The notes: a model not told the origin generated them from the sequence alone. 64,000 nt of DNA from Pseudomonadota bacterium (GCA_018241265.1 JAFEEF010000043.1:1-64000), one strand, 5' to 3'. Shown: positions 26,984-36,466, numbered from the stretch's first letter. Translations and numbers: made by a program.

Positions 26984-27712
26984 ATGGCCTCCCCCCGCAC
27001 CGGCTCGACCAAGACCCCGCGCCTGACCGAGCCGCCCAAGCCGCCGGCGCGCGGCGTCAAGGCGGCCACCTGGAACCTGCTGCTCGCGACCGGCCGCGAC
27101 CTGATCAAGGAGCTCGGCCACATACCGTCGGTCGCGGCGGTCGCGGTGCGCGCCAACGTCTCGCGGGCGACCGCCTACCGCTACTTCCCGAGCCGCAGCG
27201 CGCTCGCCACCGCGGTGATCGACACGTCGCTGCGGCCGGTACGCGGCTATGCCGACGAGTCGAACGACGGCCGCGAGCGGGTGCGCGAGCTGTTCGCGAA
27301 GACCTTCCCGCGCTTCAAGGAGTACGAGGCCGAGATGCGCGCCGCGGCGCAGCTCACGCTCGAGCAATGGGGGCTCGAGCGGGCCGGCCTGCTCGAGGAG
27401 GAACCGTACCGCCGCGGCCACCGCATCGGCATCCTCGAGCATGCGATCGCGCCGCTCGCGCCCGAGCTGGCGCCGGCCACGCGCGACCGGCTGCACCGCG
27501 CGCTGTCGGTGATCTACGGCATCGAGCCCTACGTGATCCTGAAAGACATCTGGGGCCTGCCGGAGCGCGAGATCGAGCGCATCGCGCTGTGGATGGCCGA
27601 GGCGCTGATCGACGCCGCGCTGCGCGACGCGAAGAAGCCCGCCGCCGGCGGCGCCGCACGCCCACGGGCGACCAACGGCCACGGACGTGGCGCGCGCGGC
27701 GCAGCCGGCTGA
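26984..27712 (+). CDS. TetR/AcrR-family repressor, divergent from the hydrolase-Liv operon
   Basis: The 242-residue regulator has an N-terminal helix-turn-helix of TetR type (PSVAAVAVRANVSRATAYRYFPSR, about 47-70 read in two parts) and a helical ligand-binding domain to about residue 215, then an Ala/Gly-rich tail. It is transcribed away from the FAH-Liv operon, with palindromes between them, so it probably represses that operon and itself until a pathway compound binds. It precedes the kynurenine-formamidase-like gene by 37 nt. Confidence 0.88.
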   Translation: MASPRTGSTKTPRLTEPPKPPARGVKAATWNLLLATGRDLIKELGHIPSVAAVAVRANVSRATAYRYFPSRSALATAVIDTSLRPVRGYADESNDGRERVRELFAKTFPRFKEYEAEMRAAAQLTLEQWGLERAGLLEEEPYRRGHRIGILEHAIAPLAPELAPATRDRLHRALSVIYGIEPYVILKDIWGLPEREIERIALWMAEALIDAALRDAKKPAAGGAARPRATNGHGRGARGAAG

Positions 27713-27749
27713 CAATGCGGCCCCGTCACCCCGAACGGAGCACCCCTCG

Positions 27750-28658
27750 ATGCAGCGACGCCCGCCCGCCTGGTACGACGAGCAATACAACAACCGCGCA
27801 CGCATCCCCGACCATCCCGCGATCCTGAAATACTGGGCCGACGCCTCGGCCGCGGCGCGCGCCGGCCTGCCCGACCTGCTCGACGTGTCGTACGGCGACG
27901 CGCCGAGCGAGCGGCTCGACATCTTCCCGGCGGCGCACGCCCACGCGCCGGTCTTCGTCTACCTCCACGGCGGCTACTGGCGCGCCCTCGACAAGCGCGA
28001 CCAGTCGTTCATCGCGCCGCCGCTGGTCGAAGGCGGCGCGATGGTGGTCGTGCCCAACTACGCGCTGTGTCCGGCGGTGACGATCGAGCACATCGTGCTG
28101 CAGATCGTGCGGGCGCTCGCCTGGGTCTACCGGCATGCGCGGGAGTACGGCGGCAACGAGCGGCACATCGTCGTCGGCGGCCATTCGGCCGGCGGTCACC
28201 TGGCGGCGATGATGCTGGCCTGCCGCTGGACCGACGTCGGCACCGACCTGCCGGCCGACCTGGTGAAGGCAGCGCTCGCGATCTCGGGTATCTACGACCT
28301 CGAGCCGATCCGCCTGACGCCGTTCCTCGCGCCCGATCTCAAGCTGACGCAGGCGTCGGCGCGCCAGCTCAGCCCGGCCCGCATGCCGGCGCCGGCGCGC
28401 GGCCGGCTCGCGGCGGTGGTCGGCGGCGGCGAGAGCGAGGAGTTCCTGCGCCAGAACGAGCTGATCCGCACGGCCTGGGGCCGCGACGTCGTCGACGTCT
28501 GCGAGCGCGTGCCCGACCGCCACCACATGAACGTGCTGAACGACCTGGCCTACAGCGGCTCGCGGCTGCATGCGCATGCGCGCACCTTGCTCGGGCTCGC
28601 GCCGGCGCACACCGGCGGGGACCGCGTCGGCGCGGTGCGGGCACTGATGCGGGAGTGA
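27750..28658 (+). CDS. Alpha/beta hydrolase, kynurenine formamidase-like
   Basis: The 302-residue protein has the HGGYW oxyanion motif (VYLHGGYWRALDKRDQSF), nucleophile elbow GGHSAGGHLAAM and a late histidine in RHHMNVL, the layout of N-formylkynurenine formamidases and related arylformamidases/esterases. No kynureninase or tryptophan dioxygenase gene is nearby, so an aryl-amide or ester substrate linked to the adjacent TetR-controlled pathway is equally possible. It follows the TetR gene in the same direction and precedes a GNAT gene by 4 nt. Confidence 0.82.
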   Translation: MQRRPPAWYDEQYNNRARIPDHPAILKYWADASAAARAGLPDLLDVSYGDAPSERLDIFPAAHAHAPVFVYLHGGYWRALDKRDQSFIAPPLVEGGAMVVVPNYALCPAVTIEHIVLQIVRALAWVYRHAREYGGNERHIVVGGHSAGGHLAAMMLACRWTDVGTDLPADLVKAALAISGIYDLEPIRLTPFLAPDLKLTQASARQLSPARMPAPARGRLAAVVGGGESEEFLRQNELIRTAWGRDVVDVCERVPDRHHMNVLNDLAYSGSRLHAHARTLLGLAPAHTGGDRVGAVRALMRE

Positions 28659-28662
28659 GGCG

Positions 28663-29220
28663 ATGCCGTTGCCCGACATCGAACCGATCCCGTCGCCGCG
28701 CCTGACCTTGCGCACCGTGCGCATCGAAGACCTGCCCGCGCTGCTGACGATCAATGGCGACCCGGAGGTCACGCGCTTCCTGCCTTACCCGACCTGGGCG
28801 TCGATCGACGACGGCCGGGCCTGGCTCGAACGCATGGAAGGCCTGACGGCCGCCGGTGCGACGCGCCAGCTCGTCATCACGCTCAATGCCACGGCACAGG
28901 TGATCGGCACCTTCCTGGTGTTCCGCTACGACGAAGGCAGCGCGCGCGCCGAGGTCGGCTACGTGCTCGGCCGCAAGCACTGGGGCCAGGGACTGATGCA
29001 CGAGGCGCTGCGCGCCTTCTGCCGTCACGCATACACACGGCTCGGATTGCGCCGCCTGGAGGCGGAGGTGAATCCGGACAACGCGGCTTCGAACGCGGTG
29101 CTGCAGCGGGTCGGCTTCCGGCACGAAGGGACGTTCCGGCAGCGCTGGGTCGCCAAGGGCCGGGCCTACGACACCCACTTCTACGGCCTGCTGGCGAGCG
29201 ACTGGAGCGACAGCCCCTGA
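28663..29220 (+). CDS. GNAT acetyltransferase, RimJ/RimL type
   Basis: The 185-residue protein has the RimJ/RimL form of the GNAT fold: SPRLTLRTVRIEDLPALL at the start, AEVGYVLGRKHWGQGLMHEA as the acetyl-CoA binding segment and LEAEVNPDNAASNAVLQRVG in the last third. Such enzymes acetylate N-termini of ribosomal proteins or small amines and antibiotics; the acceptor here is unknown. It starts 4 nt after the upstream hydrolase stop, so the two are co-transcribed. Confidence 0.87.
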   Translation: MPLPDIEPIPSPRLTLRTVRIEDLPALLTINGDPEVTRFLPYPTWASIDDGRAWLERMEGLTAAGATRQLVITLNATAQVIGTFLVFRYDEGSARAEVGYVLGRKHWGQGLMHEALRAFCRHAYTRLGLRRLEAEVNPDNAASNAVLQRVGFRHEGTFRQRWVAKGRAYDTHFYGLLASDWSDSP

Positions 29221-29245
29221 TCGCGCCGCGCAGGCTTCAGCCTGT

Positions 29246-31768
29246 TCAGCCCGCGCGCGCGAGCGGCGGCGCGTCGATCGCCGCTGCCAGCAAGGGCTCG
29301 ATCTGCGCCGGCGCGAGCAGGGCGCCCTGGCGCGCCAGTTCGCCCGCCCGCACCGCGCCCAGCCGCGCGCTCGCGCGCTCGAACGCCCGATCGCGGTTCA
29401 TGCGGCCGAGGCGATCGCGGCGCGACGTCAGCCGTCCGGCCTGTGCATCGGCAAAGCCGACGAGCCGCGCGGCGGTCGCGCCGTCGCCGGCGAGCGCGCA
29501 CAGCCATGCCCAGCCATCGGCGAACTCGTGCGTGCGGCGCAGCGGCATGCCGAGCGCCGCGAGCCGACGTGCCACGCCGCGCGCCTCGGCGAGTTGCCCG
29601 CGGTCCAGCAACGCGGTCAGCAGCAGCGCCAGGCCGTTGGCGAGCCGCGTGAGGTTCGGCGCCGCATCGTCGACAGCCGCGAGGATCGCCCGCGCCATCG
29701 CCGCGCCCTCCTCCGGATCGCCGTGCAACGCCGCGAGCCAGCCGAGGTTCCAGTGCGCAAGGTGCGTCGCATGGTCGTGCCCGGCCGCGGCGGCGAGCAC
29801 GCGGATCTGCGACAGCCAGTGGCGCTGCTCGTCGACGCCGTCGCGATCGATCGCGACGCCGTACTCGGCCAGCGCCACGTGCAGCAGCACCATGGCCGGC
29901 GCATCGTCCGGCACGAGCCCGCGCGCGAGGTCGAGCAACGCCGCGGCCTCGGCGACTTCGGTCTTGCGGGCGCTCAGCGCGAACGCCGCGGTCGCGTGCA
30001 GGCATTCGATAGTCCGTTGCAGGCCGCGCAAGGTCGCGATCGCGCTGCGGAGCCCGTCGAGCACGTCGTCGAGCCGCTGGCTGCGCGCGAACTGCGCCCG
30101 GGCGACCTGCCAGCGCGCCGCCCACAGCGGCGAGGCGCAGGCCGCGAGCAACGGCGCCGTGCGCTCGAGATGCGCCAGCGATTCGACGGTCAGCGACAGC
30201 ATCGAACCGACGCAGGCGAACGCGGCGGCCAGCGTGACGGCGGCTTGCGGATCGTGCGCCCCGGCCCACGCGAGCGCAGCGCGCAGGTTGTCGAGCTCGG
30301 GCGCGTGGCGCGCCAGCAGCACGCGGTCCGACTCGCCGATGAAGTCGGCGACGATCGCGTCGCAGCGAGCCGTCATCGCCGCGCACAGCCGCGCTTCGGC
30401 CACGTCGGTTTCACCGGCTTCGCGCAGCCGTTCGAGCGCGAGCAGGCGCGTGCTTTCGAGCATCCGGTAGCGCGGCCGCGCCTGCGTGTCGGCAACGATC
30501 AGCGAGCGATCGATCAGCGCATCGAGGTCGCGCATCGCTGCCTGCGGATCGGCGTCGACATCGATCAATGCGAGCGCGACGTCGTAGGCGACACCGCCGA
30601 CGCACACGCCGAGGCGGCGGAACGCGCGTTGCGCCGACGGCTCGAGCAGGCCGCAGGTCCATTCGAGCGATGCGCGCAAGGTCGCCTGCCGGTCCGGCCG
30701 ATCGACGCGATCCGTCGATGCGAGCAGCTCGAAGCGCCGGTCGAGCCCGCTGCGCAGGCCATCGAGCCCGAGCAGCGGCAGGCGCGCCGCGGCCAGCTCG
30801 ATGGCGAGCGGCAGGCCGTCGAGCCGCCGGCAGATGTCGATCACGTCACCGACGGTGCGTCCGTCGAGCACGAAGGCCGCACCGTACGCCTGCGCCGCAT
30901 CGGCGAACAGCGCCACGGCACCGTGGGCCATCGCCTGCGCCGGCGTCGCGGCCGCGTCGGGCACGGCGAGCGGGTCCAGACGCAGCACCCGCTCGCCGGC
31001 GAGGCCGAGCCGGCCTTGGCTCGTGACCAGCCACCGCACCGTGGTCGCACGATCGAGCAGGTCCGCGATCAGGCGAGCAACGGCCCCGGCGAAGCGCCCG
31101 GCGTTGTCGAGCACGAGCAGGCGGTCGCCCGCGGCCAGCAGGTCGGCCACCGCGTCGCCCAACGCATCGGCCGGCACATCGAGCGGCAGTCCGAGCGCGC
31201 CGGCAATCGGTTCGAGCAGTTGCGCGACGTCGCGCACGCCCGTCAGGTCGATCCAGTGCACGCGGCGTCCCGGCTGCGCGGCGATCGCGTGCGCCGCCGC
31301 CGATGCGAGCGCGGTCTTGCCGATGCCGCCGGCACCGACGACCGTGACGACGCGGTGCGCGGCCAGTTGCTCGACGAGCGCCGCCAGCTCCTCGGCGCGG
31401 CCGAGCAGCGGTCTGCGCGGTGACGGCAACGCGGCGGGCGGCACGCTGCCGCCCGGCCGCGGGACGTCGGCATCTTCGGCGAGCGGCGCGGCGAAACGAT
31501 AGCCGCGCCGCGCCAGCGTCGCGATCGCGCCGGCGCCGATCGCCTTGCGCAGCATGCAGATCTGCACCTCGAGGTTGTTCTCCTCGATCACGCGGCCGGG
31601 CCAGGCGAGCTCCATCAGCTCGGCCTTCGACAGCACGCGGTCGCGATGCTCGATCAGCGCGGCGAGCACGTCGAATGCGCGCGCGCCGATCGCGGCCGGG
31701 CGCCCGTCGATCTCGACGGTGCGCCAGGCCGGATGGACGACGCAGCGACCGAAGCGGTAGATCGTCAT
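29246..31768 (-). CDS. Winged-helix / STAND ATPase / repeat regulator (second copy)
   Basis: The 840-residue protein has the same architecture as the regulator at 5810: OmpR-type winged helix (1-95, ending RRGYRFAAPL), ATPase with Walker A GAGGIGKT (145-152) and Walker B RLLVLDNAGRF near 220, and a C-terminal helical repeat region of about 400 residues. It is divergent from the PEP-CTERM gene at 31950 over 181 bp, the likely control region. Its inducer is not evident. Convergence with the GNAT gene leaves 25 nt. Confidence 0.85.
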   Translation of the reverse strand: MTIYRFGRCVVHPAWRTVEIDGRPAAIGARAFDVLAALIEHRDRVLSKAELMELAWPGRVIEENNLEVQICMLRKAIGAGAIATLARRGYRFAAPLAEDADVPRPGGSVPPAALPSPRRPLLGRAEELAALVEQLAAHRVVTVVGAGGIGKTALASAAAHAIAAQPGRRVHWIDLTGVRDVAQLLEPIAGALGLPLDVPADALGDAVADLLAAGDRLLVLDNAGRFAGAVARLIADLLDRATTVRWLVTSQGRLGLAGERVLRLDPLAVPDAAATPAQAMAHGAVALFADAAQAYGAAFVLDGRTVGDVIDICRRLDGLPLAIELAAARLPLLGLDGLRSGLDRRFELLASTDRVDRPDRQATLRASLEWTCGLLEPSAQRAFRRLGVCVGGVAYDVALALIDVDADPQAAMRDLDALIDRSLIVADTQARPRYRMLESTRLLALERLREAGETDVAEARLCAAMTARCDAIVADFIGESDRVLLARHAPELDNLRAALAWAGAHDPQAAVTLAAAFACVGSMLSLTVESLAHLERTAPLLAACASPLWAARWQVARAQFARSQRLDDVLDGLRSAIATLRGLQRTIECLHATAAFALSARKTEVAEAAALLDLARGLVPDDAPAMVLLHVALAEYGVAIDRDGVDEQRHWLSQIRVLAAAAGHDHATHLAHWNLGWLAALHGDPEEGAAMARAILAAVDDAAPNLTRLANGLALLLTALLDRGQLAEARGVARRLAALGMPLRRTHEFADGWAWLCALAGDGATAARLVGFADAQAGRLTSRRDRLGRMNRDRAFERASARLGAVRAGELARQGALLAPAQIEPLLAAAIDAPPLARAG

Positions 31769-31949
31769 CGGAAACGGACCCGCAGATTTAAGCGTTCGCT
31801 AAGGACTTCGACGCTTCCGGCGCCGATAGTCGGCGCGGCCGGCGCACGACGCGCATTGGGCGCCACGGCCCGGCCGGCAGCAATCCCGAACGATGGGGGC
31901 CGGGATGCGCTCGTCCTGGAGTACCTGCCCGCCACGAGGGAGCCACGAG

Positions 31950-32789
31950 ATGAAGACCCAGCATCGGGCAACGCGCCCGTCGACCGCCGCGCTGTTGTTG
32001 TGTACCGCCTGCGCCGCCGCACCGGCATGGGCTTCGACCGATACGTCGTCGAGCGCGGTCTCCACCAACAACGGGACGACCCGTTCGAACGGCACGACGA
32101 GCAGCGCCGTCGTCGTCGACCCCGTCGACTTCGCCCAGTCGTTCGTCGACCCGGCGCTCGGCACGCTCGGCGCGGCTGCGCAGGTCGACGGCAAGGTCGG
32201 CTTCGACGCCCAGACCGCCGCGACGCACGCGAGCGGCTACGTGTGCGCCACCAGCGGCGGCTGCGTGACCACGCCGCCGGTCTTTCCGGTGCCGGTGCAG
32301 TTCCACATCAGCCTCGACGGGACGGCGGCCGGACGCTACTACGACCTGATCGCGACCTACGGGACGTCGTTCGGCGACGCGTTCCGCTTCGAGATCGAGA
32401 ACGACGGCGCGGGCGATCCGGCCTTCGTCGGGGCCACCTTCAACGGCAGCGCGGTGCCCGTCTCGGTCGTCAGCGACGGCAACGGCAACGCACGCTTCTC
32501 GCTCGATACGACCATCGTCGTCACCGAGCTGCTGAACGCGCAGTCCTACGCGCCCGGCAGCACCGTGTTCATCGACAACCAGAGCATCAGCCTCGACGTC
32601 GGCGCCGCGAACAACGCGACCGCGGTCGACGCGCTGCACACCTTCGGTGTCGGCGCGGTCTCGCTCGACCCGGCGTTTCAGATCGCCAGCATGGACGCGC
32701 CGCCGGTCCCCGAGCCCGGCGGCGCCGCGCTGTTCGGCAGCGGACTGCTCGGGTTGTGGCTCGCCCGGCGACGGGCGACGACGCGCTGA
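31950..32789 (+). CDS. PEP-CTERM surface protein of unknown function
   Basis: The 279-residue protein has a signal peptide ending about PAWAST (residue 29), a Ser/Thr/Asn-rich segment (30-50), a beta-rich middle with FHISLDGTAAGRYYDLIATY, and a C-terminal VPEPGGAALFGSGLLGLWLA then RRRATTR sorting signal. An exosortase would cleave at PEP and transfer the protein to the cell surface. The body is not recognised. It faces the winged-helix regulator at 29246 across a 181-bp region, suggesting regulation by it. Confidence 0.85.
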   Translation: MKTQHRATRPSTAALLLCTACAAAPAWASTDTSSSAVSTNNGTTRSNGTTSSAVVVDPVDFAQSFVDPALGTLGAAAQVDGKVGFDAQTAATHASGYVCATSGGCVTTPPVFPVPVQFHISLDGTAAGRYYDLIATYGTSFGDAFRFEIENDGAGDPAFVGATFNGSAVPVSVVSDGNGNARFSLDTTIVVTELLNAQSYAPGSTVFIDNQSISLDVGAANNATAVDALHTFGVGAVSLDPAFQIASMDAPPVPEPGGAALFGSGLLGLWLARRRATTR

Positions 32790-32801
32790 CCGCGACGGCC
32801 G

Positions 32802-33830
32802 TCAGACCGGCGCCGGGTTGCGCTCGCCGAAGCCGGCCTGGTGCCAGTACGGATAGGCCGGCGTGGTCGCGCTGGCCGCGTCGAGGCGGCGCATCTGGTC
32901 GGCGCTCAGCGACCAGCCGACCGCGCCGAGGTTCTGCCGCAGCTGCGCCTCGTCGCGCGCACCGATCACGACCGACGCGACGGTGGGTCGCTGCAGCAGC
33001 CAGTTGAGCGCGATCTGCGCGATCGTCTTGCCGCTTTCCTGCGCGATCTCGTCGAGCGCGTCGACGACGCGGTAGAGCAGCTCGTCGGACACCGGCGGCC
33101 CTTGGTCCGCCGTCGCATGCAGGCGGCTCGACGGCGGCAGCGGCCGGCCGCGCCGCAGCTTGCCGGTCAGGCGCCCCCAGCCGAGCGGGCTCCAGACGAT
33201 CGCGCCGACGCCCTGGTCGAGCCCGAGCGGCATCAGCTCCCATTCGTAGTCGCGGCCGACGAGCGAGTAGTAGGCCTGGTGCGCGACATGGCGCGGATAG
33301 CCGTAGCGCTCGGCGACCGCGAGCGACTTCATCAGGTGCCAGCCGGAGAAGTTCGACGCGCCGACATAGCGGACCTTGCCGGCGCGCACCAGGTCGTCGA
33401 GCGTCGAGAGCGTCTCCTCGACCGGCGTCGTCGCATCGTAGCCGTGCAGTTGCAGCAGGTCGATGTGGTCGAGCTGCAGCCGCTGCAACGCGGCATGCAC
33501 CGCCTTCGTCAGGTGATGGCGCGACGAGCCGACGTCGTTCGGGCCGTCGCCGAAGCGAAAGCCGGTCTTCGTCGAGACGATGTAGCGGTCGCGCGCATGG
33601 CCCTTCAGCGCGGCGCCGAGGATGCTCTCGGCGCGGCCGGACGAATAGACGTCGGCGCTGTCGAACATCGTGACGCCGGCATCGAGGCAGATGTCGACGA
33701 GGCGCTTGGCCTCGGCGACGTCGGTCGCGCCCCAGGCCGAGAAGAACGGCCCTTCGCCGCCGAAGGTGCCGGTACCGAAGGCGAGCGCGGGCACCTTGAA
33801 TCCCGAGCGGCCGAGGGTGCGGTATTCCAT
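32802..33830 (-). CDS. Aldo/keto reductase
   Basis: The 342-residue NADPH-dependent oxidoreductase has the aldo/keto reductase TIM barrel with catalytic tetrad signs: Asp and Tyr in FDSADVYSSGRAES, Lys in IVSTKTGFRFG and His in LLQLHGYDATT. The C-terminal SVVIGARDEAQLRQNLGAVG is the cofactor-binding end. It reduces an aldehyde or ketone in the cytoplasm. It is the last gene of a three-gene minus-strand unit with the isocitrate lyase-family enzyme and a Bug receptor, so it may act on the product of that lyase. Confidence 0.9.
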   Translation of the reverse strand: MEYRTLGRSGFKVPALAFGTGTFGGEGPFFSAWGATDVAEAKRLVDICLDAGVTMFDSADVYSSGRAESILGAALKGHARDRYIVSTKTGFRFGDGPNDVGSSRHHLTKAVHAALQRLQLDHIDLLQLHGYDATTPVEETLSTLDDLVRAGKVRYVGASNFSGWHLMKSLAVAERYGYPRHVAHQAYYSLVGRDYEWELMPLGLDQGVGAIVWSPLGWGRLTGKLRRGRPLPPSSRLHATADQGPPVSDELLYRVVDALDEIAQESGKTIAQIALNWLLQRPTVASVVIGARDEAQLRQNLGAVGWSLSADQMRRLDAASATTPAYPYWHQAGFGERNPAPV

Positions 33831-33857
33831 GGGGCGAGGGCTCCGTGGTGGTCGCGG

Positions 33858-34733
33858 TCAGTCCGCGGCGTACTTGCGCTCCAGCGCGTCGATCTGCGGC
33901 TTGCCGACGAGCCGCTGGCGCTCGGCGAACGACACGACGAGCGCCGCATCCTCGTCGAGCCGGTGCGTGTCGCGCAGCACGGTGAGCGCGCGCTGCATGC
34001 CGGCGACCGCGCCCTGCAGCGCGGCGTTGGCGTACAGCACGATCGCATAGCCGAGGCCGGCGAGCGCATCGGCATCGAAGATCGGCGTGCGGCCGCCGAT
34101 CACCATGTTCATCAGCTGCGGCGCCGCGAGGCGCTGCGGCAGCGCGCGGATCTCGTCGGCGTTCTCGGCGGCCTCGACGAACAGGATGTCGGCGCCGGCC
34201 TCGGCGTACGCCTGCGCGCGCTCGACCGCGGCGTCGAAGCCGTGCACCGCGCGCGCATCGGTGCGCGCGAGGATCGAGAGGCCGCGGTCATGGCGCGCAT
34301 CGACCGCGGCCTTGATCTTGCCGACCATCTCTGCCGTCGGGATCACGTCCTTGCCGCTGAAGTGGCCGCAGCGCTTCGGGCTCACCTGGTCCTCGAGCTG
34401 CACGCAATCGGCACCGGCGCGCTCCAGCGTACGGATCGCCTGGCGCACGTTCAGCGCGTTGCCGAAGCCGGTGTCGGCATCGACGATCAACGGCAGCTCG
34501 ACGGCATCGCGGATGCGCGCGGTCTGCTCGGCGATCTCGGCGAGGCCCATGTAGCCCTGGTCGGGCAGGCCGAGGTGCATGTTGGTGACGCCGGCGCCGG
34601 TGACGTAGATCGCCGGAAAGCCGAGGTCGGCGATGACGCGCGCCGACAGCGCGTTGAAGGCGCCCGGCACGAGGGCGCCGCGGCGTGCTTCGACGAGGGC
34701 GCGCAGCGCCTGCTTCGGGGTCGCCGTCGTCAT
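33858..34733 (-). CDS. Isocitrate lyase / PEP mutase-family enzyme
   Basis: The 291-residue TIM-barrel enzyme has the superfamily hallmarks VPGAFNALSARVIADLGF, IVDADTGFGNALNV (Mg2+ site), VQLEDQVSPKRCGHF with the catalytic KRCGH loop, and ILARTDARAVHG. The KRCGH loop fits carbon-carbon lyases such as 2-methylisocitrate lyase, or oxaloacetate decarboxylase and dimethylmalate lyase, rather than PEP mutase. It lies between a Bug-type receptor (5 nt) and an aldo/keto reductase (27 nt), so the substrate is probably an imported branched dicarboxylate or tricarboxylate. Confidence 0.88.
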   Translation of the reverse strand: MTTATPKQALRALVEARRGALVPGAFNALSARVIADLGFPAIYVTGAGVTNMHLGLPDQGYMGLAEIAEQTARIRDAVELPLIVDADTGFGNALNVRQAIRTLERAGADCVQLEDQVSPKRCGHFSGKDVIPTAEMVGKIKAAVDARHDRGLSILARTDARAVHGFDAAVERAQAYAEAGADILFVEAAENADEIRALPQRLAAPQLMNMVIGGRTPIFDADALAGLGYAIVLYANAALQGAVAGMQRALTVLRDTHRLDEDAALVVSFAERQRLVGKPQIDALERKYAAD

Positions 34734-34738
34734 CGCGG

Positions 34739-35737
34739 TCAGTCGGCTTTCATGCCGGTCGCCTTCACGACGGCGGAGAGACGGGCACGCTCCTCGTCGT
34801 TGAACTTCACGAAGTCCGCGCGCGTGCCGCCGACCGGCTGGATGCCGGCCGCCTCCAGCTTGGCGACCGCGGCCGGATCCTTCATCGCCGCATCGACCGC
34901 GGCGGCGACCTTGTCGAGGATCGCGGCGGGCGTGCCCTTAGGCGCATGGATGCCGCACCAGTGCGCGATCTGCACTTTCGGAAAGCCTTCCTCGGTGGCG
35001 GTCGGCAGCTGCGGATAGGCCTTGATGCGCTCGGTCCAGGTGGTCGCCAGCGCGCGCAGCTTGCCGCCCTTCACGTTGGGCAGCACCGCGACGCTGGCTT
35101 CCGACGTGCCTTCGATCTGCGCGCCCATCACCGCCGTCACCGACTCGGCGCCGCTCTTGTACGGCACCATCTCGAGCTTGGCGCCGTAGTAGGTCGACAA
35201 GAGCCCGCCGACGAAATGCGGCGTGCTGCCGGTGCCGGCCGTCGCCCAGCGGAAGCCCGCGCCCTTCTTCGAGGCCTCGATGAAGTCCTTCAAGGTCTTG
35301 TACGGCGAGTCGGCCGGCACGACGATGACCGAAGGCGCGAGGCCGACCATCACGACCGGCACGAGCTCGTCGTCCTTGTACGGCATCTCCTTCTTGATCA
35401 TGCTGTTGGAGACGATGCCGGCGGCGCTCGCGAGGAAGGTGTAGCCGTCGGGCGCGGCCTTGGCGACGAACGCGGCGCCGACCATCGCGCCGGCGCCCGG
35501 CTTGTTGTCGACGATCACCTGCTGGCCGAGGCGCTTGCTCATGCCTTCGGCGGCGGCGCGCGCGATCAGGTCGTTGGCGCCGCCCGGGGCGAACGGCACC
35601 ACGAGGTGGATCGGCCTGGTCGGCCAGGCGTCGGCGGCGGCGGCACGGGACGGCAGCGCGGCGGCGGTGGCGATCCATGCGGCGGCAGCCAGCAGCGCCG
35701 CGCGTCGGGACGGTAGGCGACAGGCATCGGTGGGCAT
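34739..35737 (-). CDS. Bug/TctC-family periplasmic substrate-binding protein
   Basis: The 332-residue protein has a signal sequence with a twin-arginine-like SRRAALLAAAAW and cleavage near RAAAADAWP, followed by the Bug-family opening WPTRPIHLVVPFAPGGANDL. Further motifs are VDNKPGAGAMVGAAFVAKA and YKSGAESVTAVMGAQIEGT. Bug receptors bind carboxylic acids and feed TctAB-type or other carriers; no tctAB genes are nearby. Two downstream enzymes in the same unit probably process the ligand. Large expanded Bug families are a hallmark of Burkholderiales. Confidence 0.92.
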   Translation of the reverse strand: MPTDACRLPSRRAALLAAAAWIATAAALPSRAAAADAWPTRPIHLVVPFAPGGANDLIARAAAEGMSKRLGQQVIVDNKPGAGAMVGAAFVAKAAPDGYTFLASAAGIVSNSMIKKEMPYKDDELVPVVMVGLAPSVIVVPADSPYKTLKDFIEASKKGAGFRWATAGTGSTPHFVGGLLSTYYGAKLEMVPYKSGAESVTAVMGAQIEGTSEASVAVLPNVKGGKLRALATTWTERIKAYPQLPTATEEGFPKVQIAHWCGIHAPKGTPAAILDKVAAAVDAAMKDPAAVAKLEAAGIQPVGGTRADFVKFNDEERARLSAVVKATGMKAD

Positions 35738-35856
35738 CACGGGAACGGTCTCCTGGTCGATGGGTTCGATCGCCGTGAGCACGCGCACCGCCGCGCCCCG
35801 GCAGATGAGCATTCTCCCGCGTTCGAAGACGGCACGCGGCGGTGTATCGTCGTCGC

Positions 35857-36243
35857 ATGCCCAGAACCACAGCCGCCACTCGGCCCGCCAAGCCCGATGC
35901 GCCGCAGGCGCGCTTTCGCCTGCGCGTCACCGCCGGCGACGTGATCGCGATCGGGCCGGGCAAGATCGCGCTGCTCGAAGCGGTGGCGCGCACCGGCTCG
36001 ATCACGACCGCGGCCAAGAGCCTCGACATGTCGTACCGGCGCGCCTGGATGCTGCTCGACGAGCTGAACAGCCAGCTCAAGAGCCCGGCGGTCGATTCGA
36101 GCAAGGGCGGCCAGCACGGCGGCGGCACCGCGCTGACGCCCGTCGGCGAACGCCTCGTCGAGACCTACCGGCGCATCGAGACGACGGCCGAGAAGGCCAC
36201 CGCGACCGACATGCGCGCGCTGGTCCGGCTGCTCAATCGCTGA
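35857..36243 (+). CDS. ModE-like winged-helix regulator without molybdate domain
   Basis: The 128-residue protein equals the N-terminal DNA-binding domain of ModE: IGPGKIALLEAVARTGSITT, AAKSLDMSYRRAWMLLDELN and the wing GGQHGGGTALTPVGERLVET. The C-terminal Mop/TOBE molybdate-binding domains are missing, so it either works with a separate sensor or does not respond to molybdate. It is divergent from the Bug operon (119 bp) and its 3' end overlaps the convergent 77-residue reading frame by 11 nt. Confidence 0.85.
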   Translation: MPRTTAATRPAKPDAPQARFRLRVTAGDVIAIGPGKIALLEAVARTGSITTAAKSLDMSYRRAWMLLDELNSQLKSPAVDSSKGGQHGGGTALTPVGERLVETYRRIETTAEKATATDMRALVRLLNR

Positions 36244-36466
36244 GCGCGCCCTCGCCGGCCGGCGTCGCGGTGCGCAGGCGCCGTTCGGCCGAATGGGCGA
36301 CGCCGAGGCGCGGCAGCATGCGCATCAGCTGATGCGCGGCCCAGAACGGCAGCTCCATGCGATGCGCCTGGCCGTCGGCCTCGGTGAAGGTGAGCGCGAA
36401 GCCGTCGCCGTCGGCAAAGCGCTCGACGGCGCTCAGCTCGACGCGATGCGTCAGCGGCGCAGCCAT
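36233..36466 (-). CDS. Small hypothetical protein, 77 residues
   Basis: The frame begins MAAPLTHRVELSAVERFADG and contains a beta-like stretch FALTFTEADGQAHRMELPFW then a helix AAHQLMRMLPRLG. It overlaps the end of the upstream PEP-CTERM gene by 16 nt and the end of the convergent ModE-like gene by 11 nt. No family was recognised. Composition is not repetitive and codon usage resembles the neighbours, so a real cytoplasmic protein co-translated with the PEP-CTERM gene is likely but not certain. Confidence 0.6.
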   Translation of the reverse strand: MAAPLTHRVELSAVERFADGDGFALTFTEADGQAHRMELPFWAAHQLMRMLPRLGVAHSAERRLRTATPAGEGALSD

